From NCBI GenBank assembly GCA_031769625.1, contig JAUIMM010000040.1, positions 17,806,001 through 17,870,000 on the forward strand: a stretch of DNA of 64,000 bases. Reading direction: 5' to 3'. Below, piece after piece: positions 1-9,089 of this stretch. The position numbers and the translations under genes are program-made. Origin of the DNA: Taudactylus pleione (lineage: Eukaryota > Chordata > Amphibia > Anura > Myobatrachidae). The notes under the pieces were generated by a model, which saw only the letters and a program-made list of their open reading frames with translations, was not told the DNA's origin and made no database searches. How positions within the stretch are numbered: the first letter of the stretch is position 1; each line of letters starts with the position of its first letter.

Positions 1-2
1 TA

Positions 3-287
3 CACGTCCTCACCAATCCCACACCACAGCAAACACATCCTTACCCCACATATCATACACAACCACAGGCCTCATGCTACCCACAAACGTCATACCTCCC
101 ACCATACCCTTATCCTCCATATCCTTACCCATACCCACCACCTTTCCCTCTTGCTCAAATCCCACAACAATCTTTTCATCCACCCGGCTCAAAAACATGT
201 TTTAACGTGAACCAAGCGGGACACATAAGTAAGTACTGCAAAGTAAAGAACACCACACATGAACACGGGTTTCCCATGGGTTCGTAG
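3..287 (+). pseudogene. Endogenous retrovirus gag remnant: nucleocapsid zinc knuckle
   Basis: Frame +3 is open from the window edge to a stop near 285 and encodes a Pro/Tyr/Gln-rich stretch followed by one retroviral-type CCHC zinc knuckle at 198-239 (Cys-Phe-Asn-Val-Asn-Gln-Ala-Gly-His-x4-Cys). In a working knuckle the pattern is C-x2-C-x4-H-x4-C and binds genomic RNA during packaging. Here the second Cys is Val, so zinc binding is probably lost. The proline-rich run just before the knuckle resembles the region upstream of the nucleocapsid in gammaretrovirus-like Gag. The start lies before the window, and no ATG is present. Integrase and env remnants follow on the same strand, which supports the call. 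Reading frame and motif are seen directly; the Gag assignment is an inference from them. Confidence 0.6.
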
Positions 288-572
288 GCAACCCCAGTAT
301 CTTCTCCCAGGCCTTATATGACTGTTTACAATCTTTTCAATCTGCCAATGGATCTGTTCTAATGTAAAATGTGGACGATTTATTGTTGTATTTTAGGTCA
401 TGTTTAAATGATATTAAACTGTTGTGCTTTATCTCCCACTCACAGGACACAAGGTTGATAAGGATAAACGGCAGCCATGCCAGGCTAAGGTCGACTACTC
501 GGTATACTATCCAACCCAGTGGCCCAGGCATTATTTAGAGCAGTAGCTATTAATAACAAGATTTAATTGCAG
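288..572 (+). other. Degraded pol interior of the endogenous retrovirus
   Basis: This stretch lies between the nucleocapsid and integrase remnants, where protease and reverse transcriptase should be. No RT motif such as YxDD can be read in any frame and the space is far too short, so most of pol has been deleted. The short open frames here have no recognisable similarity. Confidence 0.4.
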
Positions 573-797
573 GAACCTGTATGCAGATACTATATCCCTA
601 GAATTATTAAAAATGACAGGGGGACTTATTTTATAGGTGACGTTTCCAAGAACATGTGTAAGGTGATGGGTAACAACACTAAGATTATCCCAGACTGTCT
701 TTTCCTTTATTTGCCCCCCTTTGAGATAATGTTCAAACAGGCAACCTCATGTGAAAATATGATAATGAGGTTACTGTGCAGGGTCTCACGAAGATGA
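573..797 (+). pseudogene. Endogenous retrovirus pol remnant: integrase core fragment
   Basis: The frame contains Asn-Asp-Arg-Gly-Thr-Tyr-Phe-Ile-Gly near 611-637, the counterpart of the retroviral integrase signature S-D-R/N-G-x-x-F around the second catalytic Asp of the D,D-35-E core. It is followed by a helix-like stretch with Cys-Lys-Val-Met-Gly. About 25 codons later the frame reads Pro-Pro-Phe-Glu-Ile-Met-Phe, which resembles the L-x-P-[FY]-E-I-x-[FY]-G motif near the end of the core. The segment that should carry the catalytic Glu is missing, so this is an internally deleted relic. Integrase inserts viral cDNA into host DNA; this copy cannot be functional. Identification is by motif only. 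Confidence 0.6.
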
Positions 798-918
798 ATG
801 AGAATAACCGAAATTGAAAGTGTTATTAACTAACATGTCTAATGCAAACTGTCATGATGTCAAACCTGGAGAATTTGTTATGATCCAAATTTTTTTTAGC
901 TCAGGTTGTTTGACTGAT

Positions 919-1095
919 CAGTGGAGAGGTCCGTAGCTGATGATACCACATCCTCAAAGGGTGGCCGAGGAAGATACGTGGGTCCATTCCACTCACTATA
1001 GGGAGGTTAACCAACCGGTGGAGATACAAGGCGGAGACAAGGCCAATAACGTGGACCTGTCGTGCGAGCTTGTGCCGGAAGGATTAAAAAGGTGA
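919..1095 (+). pseudogene. Endogenous retrovirus pol remnant: integrase C-terminal end
   Basis: The frame reads Gln-Trp-Arg-Gly-Pro at 919-933 and then an in-frame TAG at 934. It continues to Trp-Val-His-Ser-Thr-His at 979-996 and ends at TGA 1093-1095. The pair W-x-G-P followed about 17 residues later by W-[VI]-H-x-[ST]-H is characteristic of the C-terminal domain of gammaretrovirus-like integrases. The stop falls where an aromatic residue usually stands (WxGPY/F). The region from 798 to 918 between this piece and the core fragment is unreadable. The env leader frame begins 25 bases after the stop, the usual close spacing or overlap of pol and env. Confidence 0.6.
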
Positions 1096-1119
1096 CGGTG
1101 AGATATCTGAGCTAAAGAA

Positions 1120-1395
1120 ATGTGTAGATCGGTGCTTCCAGCAATGGAGTGGTCTTCTGTGGTCATCCTAGTTCTTTTTTTTTCCAGAGTTTTTGTTGTG
1201 CTGATCTGTTTGGGGATACTCAGTGTCTGTGATGGAGGACTGATTGAGGAAATGGGAGCTGATGGCAGTGCTGATGGAGTGGAGTCAGGAGGAGTGCAAT
1301 GCCAATCAGGGGAGTGTCTGACCAATCTTAGTATTGTAATTGTTATGTTATTTGGGAAGAATACTTCCAGAAGTTATGACCCTCACACATGTTGA
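1120..1395 (+). pseudogene. Endogenous retrovirus env remnant: leader and start of surface subunit
   Basis: A 91-codon frame opens just after the pol stop. It has a strongly hydrophobic segment at about residues 10-38 (Met-Glu-Trp-Ser-Ser followed by V/L/I/F-rich sequence) that fits a retroviral env signal peptide, and a short Cys-containing tail (QCQSGEC). The frame ends at 1395, and nothing like a full surface subunit lies between here and the TM remnant at about 1640, so most of SU is lost. The assignment depends on position (after integrase, before TM) and on the signal-like segment. By itself the sequence is not distinctive. Confidence 0.45.
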
Positions 1396-1636
1396 AATGC
1401 TTAGTATACATAAAAACATACCATCACCATATCTTCACATGCAATATAAACATAGAGGCATAAGAAATATGATACCTGGTGACGTGCATAAAGCCACTCA
1501 GTTATTAGTGAGACAACTGGCTTTCAAGTTTTAGTCGCACTGGATCCCACCAGAATTGCTCGGGGTACATTCAATTTTAGATATATTCAGGAACTTGCTA
1601 AATTGATAGATAATATCACCGAGATGTACAATTGAC

Positions 1637-2093
1637 ACATTCAGGTATACAGGGAGAGAATTGCAAGCGTACAAGAAAGAACTGGTGCAACACAGGCTAG
1701 TGTTGAATTATTTAACTGCTGTTACTGGAGGGTATTGCGTAACATTAGCCACCCAATTTGTAGTAAAATGTTGCACCTATGTCACCAATGATATCAGTCG
1801 ACCCTAAGGAGGTGATAGAACGGAGGATGGATGAAATTCTGCAGCTAAAATGGGAGTTTCGGAAGAACCATAATGCTGCAGTGGCTGAAGTAGGGGAAAA
1901 GATAGAAGGATGGGTGTCATGGCTGAACCCAGTGAAATGGTTCTCAGGTCTAGGGGAATGGGTCCAGGAAGTGATCGCCAGCATAGGAAAATTCTTGATC
2001 CTTATACTAATTGTAATCGTAATAATTGGCATATGTGTCCGGTGTGTTCCTATTGTGTTGAAGTGTGGAAAATGTAAAAATAGAGTAAAATGA
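1637..2093 (+). pseudogene. Endogenous retrovirus env remnant: transmembrane (TM) subunit
   Basis: Frame 2 from about 1637 reads a heptad-like helix, then a motif like the retroviral immunosuppressive domain (Val-Gln-His-Arg-Leu-Val-Leu-Asn-Tyr-Leu) at about 1685-1714. A Gly-Gly-Tyr-Cys and a downstream Cys-Cys-Thr-Tyr pair follow (Cys codon 1736, Cys-Cys 1769-1774). Known gamma-type TM proteins have C-x6-CC; here the spacing is ten. A frameshift near 1796 moves the reading to the frame open at 1779-2093. That frame carries a Trp-rich membrane-proximal segment (WFSGLGEWV), a membrane anchor of about 20 residues (ILILIVIVIIGI) and a short basic Cys-containing tail ending at 2093. Order and composition match the TM subunit that mediates membrane fusion in class I-like retroviruses. 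The frameshift and lost SU make it a dead copy. Confidence 0.7.
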
Positions 2094-3044
2094 AAGAACG
2101 AAATTATGATGGTGGCCAGTATGAATACCGAGGTAAATACAGAACTGCATTACAACCCTGAGCTAGGAAAAACCATCATTTAATGTATTATATTTAGACA
2201 TGCATAGAATGTATTATTGAAATGTTATTTTTAAAACACCTCAGATAATGTAAAGTCTAAATTCCCCTTCAAGACTGCTTTTATAAGACTGGTGCATCAC
2301 CACACCTTTCACATGATCTTCCAAGATCCGCGGTGTGCGTATAATAGTAGTTTTGCGTCCCCACCCAGAGACACATTATTGATGGATTAAGAAGAACCTT
2401 GTGCCATCCCATAATAACACTAAATAATATGTAAATGTAAGCCTAAATTAAATTCTAATAGCAGATTGTGATAGCATGTTGTCCACTATCAAAGGGTGGA
2501 CTGTCGAAACTGGATAATTGGCTGAGACAAGATCAGTTTAAAATTGAATTGCAGCAACACCATCTTGCGACTGGCCGCAAGACGCCATTTTGCAAAATGG
2601 CCACCTAAGCGCCATTTTAAATAAACTCACACTTTAGTACATGTGTCGATAATACTGTTAGCATCATGCAAATGCATCTGTGACCATCGCCATAAGTTAC
2701 GGCAATTCACCAAAAGCCCATTTCATGACTTTACATATTATAAAGGATATATTTCAGAAATGGCTTTACAGTATGTCAAAATTGGATTGCATTAGCTGAA
2801 CAGAGCAAATGGCCAAGAGACAACTAGCTTGTGTAGATAAGCTTCCTGGATAACGTCTGCTCTCACTCCAGGTGGCCCGGCTAGAATACATACCTTACAT
2901 TAGCAGGCTTCCTGCAATGAAATAACTTCAAAGACTAGAGTGTTATCTTAGGTTTGTGTCTTGTAGCTGGGTTAATTTGCATCCACACAAGAGTCTGGAA
3001 GAACAAAGGACTTTTTCTTTTGAGCCTGGGAAAGGTGGGGGGGC
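2094..3044 (+). other. ERV region between env and 3' LTR, with polypurine tract
   Basis: No open frame of note follows the env tail. The segment ends in a purine-rich run at about 3027-3043 (gggaaaggtggggggg), directly before the TG that opens the LTR. That is the usual position of the polypurine tract that primes plus-strand synthesis. About 950 bases is long for this interval, so it may include an unrelated insertion or a lost accessory frame; I could not recognise either. Confidence 0.4.
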
Positions 3045-3345
3045 TGTTGAGAGAGGGGGCATGTGGAACTATCAGGCTCAACATGTCACACTGCTAGATG
3101 TTCACTTAGTAAGTGAGATTTAAGTGCACCATTCCTCATACACACATTAATACGCACAATTGCGCTGGTAACTAATCGCATATTAGCGAATGCATAAGAT
3201 CCTGTATGAAAACGCTGGTTGTTAGCTTCATGCACACGCATCTGCTCCAAGTTAACTAGCGTCTTTATATCAAACTCACACGTTACATATCCACATAAAA
3301 GGTTTAATAAGCTTTAAGTTATAAGATTTAAGTTGGTTCAGTTAG

Positions 3346-3352
3346 TATAAAT
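3346..3352 (+). promoter_or_regulatory. TATA box of the LTR
   Basis: TATAAAT lies inside the LTR about 95 bases before its 3' end, where the U3 core promoter is expected. Confidence 0.4.
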
Positions 3353-3359
3353 GCTGTGA

Positions 3360-3365
3360 AATAAA
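3360..3365 (+). promoter_or_regulatory. Polyadenylation signal of the LTR
   Basis: AATAAA lies only 8 bases after the TATA-like box. In retroviral LTRs the signal can sit upstream of or within R; its nearness to TATA makes either assignment provisional. Confidence 0.35.
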
Positions 3366-3537
3366 GATATTTGATAACTAAGGTTTTATACATGCTAAGA
3401 AAGCCGTGTTTGGTTTCGTATTGATGCGTACTCTTTCAACAGAATTCCGGTATTATCGGTGTGGAGATCGCATCATGCATTCTCAACTTATGGACCGCAG
3501 AGACTTCAAGCAACAAAATGTATATTATATGAACAAC

Positions 3538-3984
3538 TGTTAGGATGATTGCATGGGGCGGGAGGGCAGAGACCCCCAGTTGTTAGAGGCTGGGATGAGT
3601 CTATTTGAACCAGCCTGTTAAACGCTCTGTAACAGATGCTTCTCCCCTGGGAACCAATGGCATAAGCAAGAAACGTCTCTATTGTCCTGTCTATTCTGGG
3701 GGGGTATAAATGTGTGCTCAAACACTGGGTCTTTAGTCTTCTTGCTGAACGCTGAGGGACGAGGGGTTTCTTGCTGATGCCTAACATCTGGACCAGTATA
3801 GCTGCGTATGTATACTGTACTTGGGGACTGTATAATTCCTTTGCATCTAATTGTGTCAGGATCAATAGCGTGTAACTGACTGTACTTTTTCTTGAATAAT
3901 ACTTGTGCTTTGGAACCACAGATTCCAGGTCTTAAGTCTTTATTTACTGTATGACTGCGTACGCAAATTAGTGTCATCCTTAGA
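3538..3984 (+). repeat. Second LTR-like block (possible solo LTR)
   Basis: The block has an imperfect inverted end pair (TGTTAGGATG at 3538 and CATCCTTAGA ending 3984), a TATAAAT box at 3705-3711 after a G run, and a CT-rich stretch with an AATAAT-type signal near 3894. It then has a T-rich segment typical of U5. No internal retroviral genes follow, so a solo LTR is the simplest reading. No target duplication was found, and the ends are uncertain. The minus-strand open frames here (up to 137 codons) show no protein-like pattern. Confidence 0.35.
3705..3711 (+). promoter_or_regulatory. TATA box in LTR-like block
   Basis: TATAAAT preceded by a G-run, about 170 bases into the LTR-like block. 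Confidence 0.3.
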
Positions 3985-4102
3985 GGTTTATAGGTACGAT
4001 TTTAGAAGGTACAGGCAGGGGTATATAGAGGTTCTGATCCAGTATCATCAAGCCTAATAGAAACAAATTCACATATGCTATATTAGTGTTTTTGTGCATA
4101 TG

Positions 4103-4106
4103 GATG

Positions 4107-4159
<53 letters not shown>
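4103..4159. repeat. (GATA)n microsatellite
   Basis: About 14 uninterrupted GATA units, ended by a run of seven G. Confidence 0.95.
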
Positions 4160-6490
4160 GGGGGGCACCAAATTATAACCTGCCTCCAGGCGTCTGGGTT
4201 GAATTTACGCCCTGGTTCTGCGGCTGTATTATGAGAATAACAAAGCGATCAGCTGCAATGTATTCATACAAAAATACAAAATACCTATATTGTTAATGTT
4301 ACATTTTAACATTAAATAAATAAATAACACTGAAATGTGCAATATGATATACTATATTTATTTTACATTCTCTACAAAAAACATGACTTACAGCATCATT
4401 TGCCCACTCAGTAACACTTTTGCTCCTGTTCCTGGGATCTGTAATCCAGCACTAAAAGTTTCTCAATGTATTATGAAGACAATCTGGCAAATAGCTTGAT
4501 GAGCCCCTGGCAACTGCCACTTTGTCTTTTCCCAAAAGATATTAATGACAAGATAGGAGTTACAATGCACATGTAATTTACTGTGTTTAGTTTGACAAAA
4601 ATCCTCCATATGTATATTAATGTTGGCAGCTAATATTTGCAACAAAGGGCTTGAACATAAAATCTGTTTGACAATATATGGTAATATAACAGCCTAGTAG
4701 TACTTTCTCACCTTTTCAGAGTTTACCAGAGGCATGTTGCAGGAGACAAGCAGCAGTCAGGGGTACATGTACCCCAAATAAATGAACAACTAATCACAAT
4801 TTTATTAGGTGAATATCATGGCCCCACAGTGAAAATTAATAATTTGTGCTTCTGTGGTTATCAAAGTAATACACAACATAGAAATTCAAATTAAATATCT
4901 TCACCTTAAAATCAAAACATTAAATGAATAACAGAATGAGGGTAATTTAAAAAAGTCTGAATATGTGCGTTGTATGGGGGTGGGTGCAAAGTTTTGTAAC
5001 TTCTAATGTAGCTGGGAAGATTGGGTGTTCCTAATTTGTGGCCCCACTATGTTTTGCCCCCAAATGCAAAACAATGAACAAAATACTTACATTACAATCA
5101 AGAGGGGAGTGGTGCCTTTTTGGGGAGTAGGACTGATTCTTATAGGTGCACGGGAGGTACAGTAATTGGAATTCACTGTACTCTCAAAGGCATGGCCTTT
5201 GAACTATCCAGAACTCAGTAATTGAAGCAGCTAACCATATGTATACCCACATAAAAAACACATTCAGATCCTCAAATGTAACACGTTATAAGTATAGTTT
5301 CTCTCTCTCTCTTAAATTGGCTTAGACTGAGTAGTATTTAAGGAAAAAAAATATGTAAGCTAATGGATGGCATAGCCATAAAGGGGAAGTAGGCAGGACT
5401 GCCAAGAAAAATATTGGGCCTCATACTTAGATGGGCACTTCCAAAACATGCAGGGCAGGGGGTGTGGCATCACATATACTCTGCTAGGCAAAAGGTCTGA
5501 TTAGCTACAGGCTGCAGTATGCCAACCCACTTCACAGCTGGGGACACTCTGATGTCCAGGAGAATAAGGGTCTATAACTAATAGTATAACTAATAGTTTA
5601 CTAAAAGTAAAATTGACTGATAAAAGATTATTTTATTCAAAGAATAACTTATGTGCAGTAAAAACATAAGAGAATGATTACAATGTCACTGTAGGTGTTA
5701 ACTACAGTATTTTATATCTTCAAGTTGAGGCATGAGTAATCCAGCTCACTTCACCCACAAGGTATTTGAATACAGTTTACAGAAGCTCATTTACATAACA
5801 TTGGCAAAGACAAAATCAGTTTTCAAAACAGTTGGTGTATCCACGGTGTGGGGTTGTGTCACATCTGTCATGCTCTGTTTGCATCAATTGATTCATTATT
5901 TTCAAATACATGCCTTATACGCCCAGTTAATTATATTAATAATTCTAAACAAATAGGACACAAAATATAACAGAAACATACTTTACTTTTTGTATGGAAT
6001 TTGCTTAACTCTCATATAAACAAACAGTACAACAATAAAACTGTTCAGCTAAACAAGCGGTCATCAGTTATATAATAAGGTTTTTAAGTTTTATTGAGAA
6101 AAAACATACTGCATTAATAGAGATTCAGATTGTGTTTTGCAAAATTATTTGTATAGGAAAGTATTTACAAACATTGCACTTAAGAAAAAGCACTAATTAT
6201 TACCATATTATTAGGACTTTGTGTGTTGCCTAGCAACTGTTACACTGCATCACTGACATTTTCCAAAGGCCCAAATTAAAGTCATATATTTCCAGAGAGA
6301 CGAATAGCTGGTTTATCCTCTAGTACTTGGATTACATCTCAATGTCAATGTCACCTATGAGTACTAATTTTTATATCCTTACTGTACCATAAAAAAACTG
6401 TATACTTAATGCATTTTTTATAGACAACATGACTTATTTAGAACATGGTTTAGTAATATAAATTGTAGTGTTTTATTTTATATCTTTGTT
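4160..6490. other. Unassigned AT-rich DNA
   Basis: AT-rich sequence with no long open frame, no terminal repeats and no recognised family. A short CT run lies at about 5299-5311. Small frames at 4463-4645 (minus) and 5732-5956 (plus) have no protein-like features. Confidence 0.5.
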
Positions 6491-6906
6491 CATACTTGCC
6501 AATTCTCCCTTATTGTCAGGGAGACTCCCTGAAATAACAGCAATCTCCCTGACTCCCTGAATAGTCTGGCAATCTCTCTTATTGCACCTTAAACCCATTA
6601 TGTAGCTATTATATAAAAATAAAACAGAGATATATATACATTCAAATGGGATCATTACTAATTTCTCTGCATTGGTTATAAGGCACAATGATCACTATAG
6701 CTACATGCATTTTCTGAGAAGTATCAGTGTGTTTTCATCAAGAGGTAGACCTTACTAACTGCTTCAGGGCTCATTTACATTTGGATGTAAGTCACTTTTA
6801 TGACACGCCCCTGAGATGTAGAGGTACACGCCCACTTTACCGCTGCACTCATAGGTGTTGCTTCCACAATCTCTCTGACATGCTTTTTCTAAAGTAGACA
6901 AGTATG
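6491..6906. mobile_element. MITE-like element with CATACTTG termini
   Basis: The block starts CATACTTGCC and ends with GACAAGTATG, inverted ends with one mismatch in ten. Inside are two diverged inverted 'CTCCCTGA'-type motifs near the left end. The same left terminus starts the blocks at 35585 and 39256, and the latter also has the matching right end. So this is a dispersed non-autonomous family, superfamily unknown. No clear target duplication was found. Confidence 0.5.
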
Positions 6907-7330
6907 GTTTGTTATGAATCACTGGCAAGGAAAACCTGTTTTTCCGATTGGCTTCAAAGAGTGCACATTTGTTTTCCAGTATGCCATACAGTTTTGTAAT
7001 AAAAAATATATTCTAGCAGTGTGATTAGATGAAACTATTTTGTTCTAGTTGATGTTGGAAAATATGTTTTAAGAAAAAAATATTACATTTTATAAGCGTT
7101 CTCTTCACATAATTTATGTTTCATTCCGTACAATCCTGTTTTCAAAAGAGAAATTAACCATTCATACTGCTATCAAACATGGACTACTACTACTACTGTA
7201 GGCTATGCTTTACTTCTGGCTATAAGATCTTATATTGACATTGTCTGACAGAGTTCCTGGCTCCCCTCACGGCAATAACTGATATGATAGCAAATTATTT
7301 TATACCTCACATTTTAATGTGCTATCATAC
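6907..7330. other. Unassigned AT-rich DNA
   Basis: No gene, terminal repeat or tandem array recognised. Confidence 0.5.
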
Positions 7331-7333
7331 TTA

Positions 7334-7831
7334 GGCCCTGATTCAGAGCCGGACGCTCTGACAGAGCGCTCGCTCTGAATCAGGGCCGTCCCTCCTTCAT
7401 TTTGGAGCAGCCTCCTGGCCGCTCGCATAGCTGTGGGTGACCATCGCGACCATCGGGCTTGCGACGAGACCCTGTGGTAGGGTCTTGCTGCCGCAAGCCC
7501 AGGAGTGCTTTTGGCTCTATCAGAGCCAAAAGCACTCCCACTGACATCACTAGTGATGTCAGTGGAGCCGGCCCCAGACGGTAGGCGTTCCCATGGAAAC
7601 GCCTCCGTCTGGGCAGCCACGCCCCCGGCATGCCCACCAAAGGGGGCGTGCTGTCAATCACCATCAACAGCACGCCCCCTTTGGTGCGAGACCCATAGCG
7701 ACGGCCAAGCCGTGCGCAAGGGTCTAGCGCATGCGCACGACGGAGCTCCCTCCATCGTGCGCATGCACACTAGGGCACCATCGACCCGCTTGCAAGCGCT
7801 CAGCGCTCGCGAGCGGGTCAGAATCAGGCCC
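7334..7831. mobile_element. Harbinger-like MITE with TTA target duplication
   Basis: Flanked by TTA on both sides (7331-7333 and 7832-7834), with terminal inverted repeats GGCCCTGATTCAGA and its diverged complement at 7818-7831. The interior is GC-rich and built of nested palindromes, for example around 7505-7540 (AGTGCTTTTGGCTCT with its complement) and 7540-7562 (CACTGACATCACTAGTG). Three-base TWA duplications are typical of PIF/Harbinger elements. A related copy sits at 48788-49336 with the same 'TTTTGGCTCT...AGAGCC' and 'GACATCACTAGTGATGTC' palindromes. Open frames here are shadows of GC-rich palindromes. Confidence 0.7.
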
Positions 7832-7834
7832 TTA

Positions 7835-8246
7835 GCTATAGATTATAATATTATAATGGGCTATCAATCTCGACAATACAGACTCAATGGGGTCAATGCA
7901 ATTACCCGCAAATTACTCGCTTACTGTACCTCTGGACTTGCTGATTTTTTTTCACATCCCCATAGGGCTGCGAGCAAAAATATGCTAGTCCAGTGCAAGT
8001 CCAGGCGCTAAGGGTGCGATTTGAATTGACCCATATGTATAGAATATACAGCATGTTCTTAAATGTGTCTGTAAATTTATGACCATACCATTTATATTAT
8101 TATGAGTCTGCGCTAACACACATTTTGCATCACTGCTTACTGCAGCAATAGAGAATGTGTTTGTGCTGAAAGTTGATCTGATGGAGAGTTGATATGAAAA
8201 AATACCTCTCTGGCAATTTAGCTTTACCTGCAGTCAGTGACAACTT
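7835..8246. other. Unassigned DNA
   Basis: Contains a tract at about 7880-8030 with 'TCAATG...ATTGACCC'-like inverted ends, possibly a short decayed MITE. Nothing else recognised. Confidence 0.35.
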
Positions 8247-8594
8247 GCATACACACAGTCAGATTTCCCTGGTTGATTTGAACGATAACGATATTGATAT
8301 ATCATTATCGTTCAAAACCACCAGTTTCTGGCCCCTTCAAATGACCAAACGATGGTCGATGTGAGGGCATGGATGGTCGATATCAATATCGACCATCGCC
8401 CGTGCAGGCAGGTCAACCTGGTCAATATCGACAAGGTTAGTCTGTTTACTATAGGGACCTGCGATCGTTGATCGCAGGTCGTTATAGTAGTTGTGGGGTT
8501 TATGCATGTGTTGGATGTTCGATATCGAACATCCAACACATGCAGAACGATCATTATCGTTATCTGATCGTCTCCAAGTCTGACCGTGTGTACC
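8247..8594. mobile_element. MITE built of nested palindromes
   Basis: Inverted ends read ATACACACAGTCAGA at the left and, complemented, TACACACGGTCAGAC at the right. Between them lie four consecutive hairpins: GAACGATAACGATAT and its complement (8280-8315), GATGGTCGATATCAATATCGACCATC (8371-8396), CCTGCGATCGTTGATCGCAGG (8459-8479) and CATGTGTTGGATGTTCGATATCGAACATCCAACACATG (8505-8542). No transposase is present, so it is non-autonomous. Confidence 0.6.
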
Positions 8595-8910
8595 CTCCAT
8601 AACGCTGAGAAATCTTCCTCCCATATTTTGCTGCTTTTATTCTGCACTGCACACATGCAATAAAAACACTGCAGGATCTCCAGAGGAGAGCTCGTCTGAT
8701 TATTCTGCTTTACCTTTCCACTGTACTATGCATGTGCAGGCTAAAGAATTTAGAGTAGAGTCTGGGCACCTGTGGGCATGTAAACTTGTTTTTAATACAA
8801 GAGACAAAAAGCTGAGGTTTTTGTTGCTTAATAAATTGACTGCCTTCATCCTACAAATAAGCAGGCTATGGGGGTGGCGGTAAAGTACAGAAAAGATGTA
8901 CCATTGTGAT

Positions 8911-9081
8911 TAGGGATGAGCGGGTTCCGATTTCCTCGGCTCTCATCGCCACTTTACCCCAAGTTTGGATTAGTTCAGATTTATTTTATTGGCTATCCAA
9001 AATACGTGATAGCCGATAGCCAATAAAATGCCGTTTTGAGAACCGAGTAAATCCGAGTAAATCCGAACCCACTCATCCCTA
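8911..9081. mobile_element. Short non-autonomous hAT element
   Basis: Termini TAGGGATGAGCGGGTTC and GAACCCACTCATCCCTA are inverted repeats with one mismatch over 17 bases. Flanks are an 8-bp target duplication with one change (ATTGTGAT at 8903-8910, ATTGTGAC at 9082-9089), the hallmark of hAT insertion. The right terminus matches the end of the transposase-bearing hAT relic at 46136-50931, its likely source family. The interior carries a palindrome around the 'TTATTGGCTAT' motif. Confidence 0.8.
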
Positions 9082-9089
9082 ATTGTGAC

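Larger units (their letters stand above)
3045..3441 (+). repeat. 3' long terminal repeat of the endogenous retrovirus
   Basis: The block begins TGTTGA (3045) and ends TCAACA (3441), a perfect 6-bp inverted repeat of the TG...CA type, directly after a polypurine tract and downstream of env TM. A TATAAAT box lies at 3346-3352 and AATAAA at 3360-3365. They are very close, implying a short R region or that one of them is not used. Length 397 bp is normal for a simple retroviral LTR. The 5' LTR lies outside the window, so paired-LTR divergence cannot be measured. The 3' boundary rests on the inverted repeat only. Confidence 0.55.

Noticed and set aside
1745..2032. Minus-strand 95-codon frame
   Set aside because: Shadow of the env TM remnant on the plus strand.
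3506..3977. 137- and 119-codon minus frames as a host gene
   Set aside because: The region has LTR-like signals on the other strand; the two frames overlap in different registers and have no recognisable motif.
7300..8011. Open frames of up to 168 codons on both strands
   Set aside because: They lie in a GC-rich palindromic MITE, are mirrored on the two strands and show no protein-like pattern.
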